DNA from: DATBLE01 sp963837265
Lineage (GTDB): Bacteria; Actinomycetota; Thermoleophilia; Gaiellales; Gaiellaceae
Assembly: GCA_963837265.1 (NCBI GenBank)
Contig: CAWIMQ010000011.1
Span: 285,959-349,958, forward strand
Direction: 5' to 3'
DNA: 64,000 bases
Shown here: positions 60,416-64,000 of the stretch, piece after piece
Layout: each line of letters begins with the position of its first letter
Numbering within the stretch: the first letter of the stretch is position 1
Made by a program: the position numbers and the translations under genes
The notes under the pieces: generated by a model
Database searches by the model: none
What the model saw: only the letters and a program-made list of their open reading frames with translations
What the model was told of the DNA's origin: nothing

Positions 60416-62086
60416 CTAGAAGAGCCCGATCGTCCGCCCGTTCTCGTCGATGTCGACCTTGAACGCCGCCGGGGTGGCGGACAGGCCGGGCATCGTCTGC
60501 ATGTCGCCGCACAGGGCGACCAGCCACCCCGCGCCCGTGTAGGCGCGCACCGCCCGCACCGGGACGGTGAACCCGGTCGGCGCTCCGGTCTGGTTGGGGT
60601 CGTGGGAGAGGGAGAGATGCGTCTTCGCCATGCAGATCGGCACCCGGTCGAGGCCCTGCGCGGTGAAGCGCTTGACGTCGTTCTCGGCCGCCGGGAGCAG
60701 GAACGCCCCGTCCGCTCCGTAGACGCGCTTCGCGATCGCGTCGATCTTGTCGGCGATCGGCGCGTCGATCGGATAGACGGGCTCGAACGAGCTCGGGGCC
60801 GCCGCGGCGTCCACGACCGCCTCCGCCAGCTCGACCGCGCCCTCGCCTCCGCCCTCGAACGACCAGTTCACCGCGGCGGAGTGGGCGCCGAGCTCGAGTG
60901 CGAGCCGGCGCACGGCGGCGATCTCGTCGTCGGTGTCGCCGGGGAAGCGGTTGACCGCGACGACCGCGTTCAGGCCGAACTCCTTGACGATCCCGATGTG
61001 CCGGGCGAGGTTCGGCGCTCCCTTCTCGATCGCCTCGACGCCTCCCTCGGGGTCGCCGCCGTGGTGCTTCAGCGCGCGCACGGTGGCGACGAGCACGATC
61101 ACTGCAGGCTGGATCCCGCCGGCGCGGCAGACGATGTCGAGCAGCTTCTCCATTCCCATGTCCGAGCCGAATCCGGACTCGGTGACCACGTAGTCGCCCA
61201 GCTTCAGCCCGACCAGGTCGGCGACGAGCGACGAGTTGCCGTGCGCGATGTTCGCGAACGGTCCGCAGTGCACGAACGCGGGCTGGCCCTCGAGCGTCTG
61301 GACGAGGTTCGGGTTGATCGCGTCCTTGAGCAGGACGGTCATCGCTCCGGCCGCCTTGAGCTCTTCGGCCGTGACCGGCTCGCCCTCCCGGGTGTACGCG
61401 ACCGTGATCGCCCCCAGCCGCCGGCGCAGGTCGTGGAGGTCGCGGGCGACGGCGGCGATCGCCATCACCTCCGAGGCGGCGGTGATGTCGAAGCCGGTCT
61501 CCCGGACGTAGCCGTTCGCGCGGCCGCCGAGCCCGATCACGACGCCCCGGAGCGCCCGGTCGTTCATGTCCACGCAGCGCCGCCAGCTCACCGTGAGCGG
61601 GTCGATCCCGAGCGGGTTCCCGTGCAGGATGCTCGCCTCCAGCATCGCCGAGAGGAGGTTGTTCGCGGCACCGATCGCGTGGATGTCGCCGGTGAAGTGC
61701 AGGTTCAGGTCCTCCATCGGCACGACCTGGGCGTAGCCGCCGCCGGCGGCGCCGCCCTTGATCCCGAACACCGGCCCGAGCGAGGCCTCGCGCAGGCACA
61801 GCACGGGCTTGGCGTCGATCCGGCCGAGCCCCTGCGCGAGGCCGACGGCCGTCGTCGTCTTGCCCTCGCCCGCCTTCGTCGGGGTGATCGCGGTGACGCC
61901 GATCAGCTTCCCGTTCGGCCGGTCGGCGAGCCGGTCGAGCACCGACAGGTCGACCTTCGCCTTGTACCGCCCGTACAGCTCGATCTCGCCGTCGAGCAGG
62001 CCCGCTTCCCCGGCGATCTCGGCGACCGGGCGCAGCGTTGCCTGCTGCGCGATCTCGAGGCTGCTCGGCATCCTGGTCGTGGCCAC
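60416..62086 (-). CDS. fhs: formate-tetrahydrofolate ligase
   Basis: Makes 10-formyl-THF from formate, ATP and THF. The 556 residues have the family ATP loop TPTKAGEGKTTTAVGLAQGL (69-88), CLREASLGPVFGIKGGAAGGGYAQV, FTGDIHAIGAANNLLSA, the LTVSWRRCVDMNDRALR block and FANIAHGNSSLVAD. It uses GTG with SD AAAGGAG. Together with the cyclodeaminase-like gene it forms a one-carbon unit. Confidence 0.95.
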   Translation of the reverse strand: MATTRMPSSLEIAQQATLRPVAEIAGEAGLLDGEIELYGRYKAKVDLSVLDRLADRPNGKLIGVTAITPTKAGEGKTTTAVGLAQGLGRIDAKPVLCLREASLGPVFGIKGGAAGGGYAQVVPMEDLNLHFTGDIHAIGAANNLLSAMLEASILHGNPLGIDPLTVSWRRCVDMNDRALRGVVIGLGGRANGYVRETGFDITAASEVMAIAAVARDLHDLRRRLGAITVAYTREGEPVTAEELKAAGAMTVLLKDAINPNLVQTLEGQPAFVHCGPFANIAHGNSSLVADLVGLKLGDYVVTESGFGSDMGMEKLLDIVCRAGGIQPAVIVLVATVRALKHHGGDPEGGVEAIEKGAPNLARHIGIVKEFGLNAVVAVNRFPGDTDDEIAAVRRLALELGAHSAAVNWSFEGGGEGAVELAEAVVDAAAAPSSFEPVYPIDAPIADKIDAIAKRVYGADGAFLLPAAENDVKRFTAQGLDRVPICMAKTHLSLSHDPNQTGAPTGFTVPVRAVRAYTGAGWLVALCGDMQTMPGLSATPAAFKVDIDENGRTIGLF

Positions 62087-62162
62087 GTGACTCCTTTCGC
62101 TCTCTTCGCCAGCACGAGCGTATCCGCCCCGAGGGGTGGAGAAAGGCTCGAATCGACCGCGG

Positions 62163-62681
62163 TCAGCGCTCGGGCGAGAGCGCCGAGACGAGCATGCGCC
62201 CGTGCTCGCAGACGGGCGTCGGCGGCTGCACCGGTGCGATCACCGTGCCCCCGGCCGGTGGGGGCGTCACGCGCACGTGGTACGCGACGCGCTCGCACCG
62301 GCGCCCGGCGACCGGCTCGCCGGGACCGGGCACGTCCGGCGAGAAGCGCGCCGTGGCCTTCGCGAGTCGCCCGGGCCGGAGGACGACGCGAACCGCGGTC
62401 GGTCCGCCGCGGAACGACGGCTCGACCCTCGTCGGCAGCGGCCGGCGGGCGCGGTCGAGCAGCCGCAGGCCGGCAAGCCCGGACACGAAGCAGGTCGTCC
62501 CGGAGCGGTTCCGAAGCCGGAGCGCGTAGGAGATGCTCCCGGCCCCGGCGCTCCCGTAGATCGCCGAGAAGGTGCCGCTCAGCTGCGCCGCTCCGCAGGA
62601 CTTCGCCGTCGCGGCCGGCCCGCACGTCGTCAGGGTGAGGCAGGCGAGCAGCGCGGCGGAGAGGGCAATGCCCGGGCGCAT
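62163..62681 (-). CDS. DUF4232-type exported (lipo)protein
   Basis: A 172-residue protein with signal peptide MRPGIALSAALLACLTLTTC; the LTTC could be a lipobox. The mature part (CGAAQLSGTFSAIYGSAGAG, YALRLRNRSGTTCFVSGLAG, SCE-like CERVAYHVRV) matches the DUF4232 pattern of actinobacterial cell-surface proteins with a conserved disulfide. Function unknown. It is divergent from the dehydrogenase gene; the 36-bp gap holds that gene's TACACT box (62703-62708). Confidence 0.75.
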   Translation of the reverse strand: MRPGIALSAALLACLTLTTCGPAATAKSCGAAQLSGTFSAIYGSAGAGSISYALRLRNRSGTTCFVSGLAGLRLLDRARRPLPTRVEPSFRGGPTAVRVVLRPGRLAKATARFSPDVPGPGEPVAGRRCERVAYHVRVTPPPAGGTVIAPVQPPTPVCEHGRMLVSALSPER

Positions 62682-62717
62682 GAGCTCATGACACCAGACC
62701 CGTACACTCGGGGGCAA

Positions 62718-63521
62718 ATGCCGACCGTGGGCGTCGTCAGTCCCGGAGCGATGGGCAGCGCCGTCGGCGACGCGCTGCGGCGGGGCGGGGCGCGCGTCCT
62801 GGCCACGGTCGCCGGGCGCAGCGAGCGGACGGCCCGGCTCGCGGCCCGAGGGCGGCTCGAGCTGTGCCGCTCGGTCGAGGAGGTCGTCGAAGCGGCCGAC
62901 ATCGTCCTCTCGATCGTGCCGCCCGACCAGGCAGAAGGGCTCGCCGCGCTGCTCGGCGGAGCCTCGCTCCTCGCCGACCTGAACGCGGTCGCGCCGGCGA
63001 CGGCACGCCGGATCTCGACCGAGGTCGACGGATCCATCTCCGGCCCGCCGCCCTGGCATGCGGGCACGACGCTCATCTATCTCTCCGGGCCCCGTGCGGG
63101 CGAGGTCGCCGCGCTCCCGTTCGAGGGCGTCGAGGTGGTCGTCGTCGGCGCGGACGTGGGAGCCGCCTCGGCGGTGAAGATGAGCACCGCATCGGTGTAC
63201 AAGGGCTCCACCGCGGTGCTCGCCCAGGCGCTGCGCGCGGCCGATCGGTACGGAGTGCTCGGGCACGTCCTGGCCAATCTCGGCGAGCTCGCCGACGGCG
63301 CCGGGAGCCGGATCGCACGCGCCGCGAGCAAGTCGGGCCGGTACGTCGGCGAGATGCGCGAGATCGCCGCCGCGCAGGAGGCCGCCGGCCTGACACCCGC
63401 GCTGTTCGAGGCGATGGCCGGTGTGTACGCGGAGATCTCGGGCACGCCCCTCGCCCGCCGGGCGCCGGAGGAAGCCGGCGCCGATCTCGGCGAGGCGCTT
63501 CGGGCGCTCCGAGGGGACTGA
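62718..63521 (+). CDS. 6-phosphogluconate dehydrogenase-like NAD(P)-binding protein, DUF1932 type
   Basis: A 267-residue protein. The Rossmann loop VGVVSPGAMGSAVGDALRRGG has a GxMG motif of the beta-hydroxyacid dehydrogenase family. LSIVPPDQAEGLA and ADLNAVAPATARRI follow. The C-terminal helical domain begins AASAVKMSTASVYKGSTAV, where a Lys-Met-Ser replaces the usual catalytic GxxGxxxK-N block, as in DUF1932 proteins. It probably reduces or oxidises a small hydroxyacid or a sugar-derived acid; substrate unknown. Confidence 0.8.
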   Translation: MPTVGVVSPGAMGSAVGDALRRGGARVLATVAGRSERTARLAARGRLELCRSVEEVVEAADIVLSIVPPDQAEGLAALLGGASLLADLNAVAPATARRISTEVDGSISGPPPWHAGTTLIYLSGPRAGEVAALPFEGVEVVVVGADVGAASAVKMSTASVYKGSTAVLAQALRAADRYGVLGHVLANLGELADGAGSRIARAASKSGRYVGEMREIAAAQEAAGLTPALFEAMAGVYAEISGTPLARRAPEEAGADLGEALRALRGD

Positions 63522-63586
63522 TCAGTTTCGGCCATCCGGCCGGCCCGCCCGCTCGGTTGCATTCGTGGCGCGACACGGAGGAGGCT

Positions 63587-64000
63587 GTGCGGCACCGAAC
63601 GACGCTCGATCTCGACCGGCGGCCGATGCTCGTCTTCTGGGAGACGACACGCGCCTGCCTGCTCGCCTGCCGGCACTGCCGCGCCTCCGCCCTCGCCGAG
63701 CCGCTCCCGGGCGAGCTCACCCGGGAAGAGGGCCGGGCCTTCGTGCGGTCGCTCACCGAGTTCGGCCGGCCGTACCCGGTGCTGGTCCTGACGGGCGGCG
63801 ACGTGCTGATGCGCGAGGACGCCCTCGACCTCGTGCGCTACGCGACCGCGCTGCGGATCCCCGTCGCGCTGGCCCCGAGCGTGACGCCGAAGCTGACTCC
63901 CGCGTCGGCCCGTTGCATCCGCGAGGCGGGGGTGAAGGCGGTCTCGATCAGCCTCGACGGCGCGGTCGCCGCCACGCACGACCAGATCCGCGGGATCGAC
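63587..64000 (+). CDS. radical SAM protein of the TIGR04053-like SPASM group (3' end cut by the window)
   Basis: The first 138 codons have the 4Fe-4S motif CLLACRHC (C24, C28, C31), a TGGDVLMRED block (SAM-binding GGD/E), VALAPSVTPKLT and KAVSISLDGAVAATHDQ. The LVFWETTRAC opening is typical of radical SAM/SPASM proteins related to those in heme modification and peptide maturation. SD GGAGGAGGC precedes the GTG by 1 nt or so, and a GTG at 63565 is in another frame. The C-terminal domain is outside the window, so the SPASM label is inferred. Confidence 0.8.
   Translation, partial: MRHRTTLDLDRRPMLVFWETTRACLLACRHCRASALAEPLPGELTREEGRAFVRSLTEFGRPYPVLVLTGGDVLMREDALDLVRYATALRIPVALAPSVTPKLTPASARCIREAGVKAVSISLDGAVAATHDQIRGID

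Overview
The window is 64 kb of very GC-rich, gene-dense chromosomal DNA. It most likely comes from a deep-branching actinobacterium, with Thermoleophilia (Gaiellales or Solirubrobacterales) as my best guess. The evidence is a fused CofG-CofH FbiC, a complete set of F420 genes with an F420-dependent glucose-6-phosphate dehydrogenase, many GTG starts, and many genes with a TANNNT -10 box only 6-7 nt before the start codon, which implies leaderless mRNAs. The taxon is an inference; there is no rRNA, tRNA, phage, integrase or CRISPR in the window.

Layout. 1-5747: the end of a SARP/BTAD regulator, a small protein, and a 4.8-kb secreted beta-helix protein gene broken by many frameshifts. 5885-14880: F420 block (cofD, cofE, cofC, fgd, fbiC) with a GAF/GGDEF protein and a macro-domain protein inside it. 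14884-20948: a frameshifted lipoprotein-like gene, two FMN/F420 split-barrel proteins, an amidase, a 2-hydroxyacid dehydrogenase and a GT-C-like membrane protein. 20957-35227: class III aminotransferase, mmsA, HMG-CoA lyase, then a minus-strand operon of an NMT1-type ABC transporter with a dihydropyrimidinase and a MOSC protein, a D-amino-acid-dehydrogenase-like flavoprotein, a Calx-beta secreted protein and a carbamoyl-amino-acid amidohydrolase. 35218-41488: a cyclase/ATPase/TPR regulator, an F420-type luciferase-like oxidoreductase (frameshifted), and a membrane GGDEF+HD-GYP protein. 41524-59191: a polyamine region with two potABCD-type transporters, an extra binding protein, three class III aminotransferases, gamma-aminobutyraldehyde dehydrogenase, an Lrp/AsnC regulator, a PuuB-like oxidase and a DMT exporter. 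59225-64000: a HTH/Clp-N regulator with a CTAG-rich operator, cyclodeaminase and formate-THF ligase, a DUF4232 protein, a 6PGDH-like dehydrogenase and the start of a radical SAM protein.

How it fits together. Dihydropyrimidinase plus carbamoyl-beta-alanine-type amidohydrolase would yield beta-alanine from dihydropyrimidines. Class III aminotransferases would convert it to malonate semialdehyde, and MmsA would make acetyl-CoA or propionyl-CoA. The polyamine half would take putrescine or spermidine through 4-aminobutyraldehyde and GABA to succinate semialdehyde. So the region looks like a nitrogen-scavenging island (pyrimidines, hydantoins, polyamines, beta/omega-amino acids) next to the F420 genes. 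The most unusual non-coding feature is a set of short odd-centred palindromes, mostly in pairs 90-160 bp apart, in at least five intergenic regions. They look like REP/REPIN elements with interchangeable palindrome heads. No stretch longer than about 265 bp lacks a gene or pseudogene.
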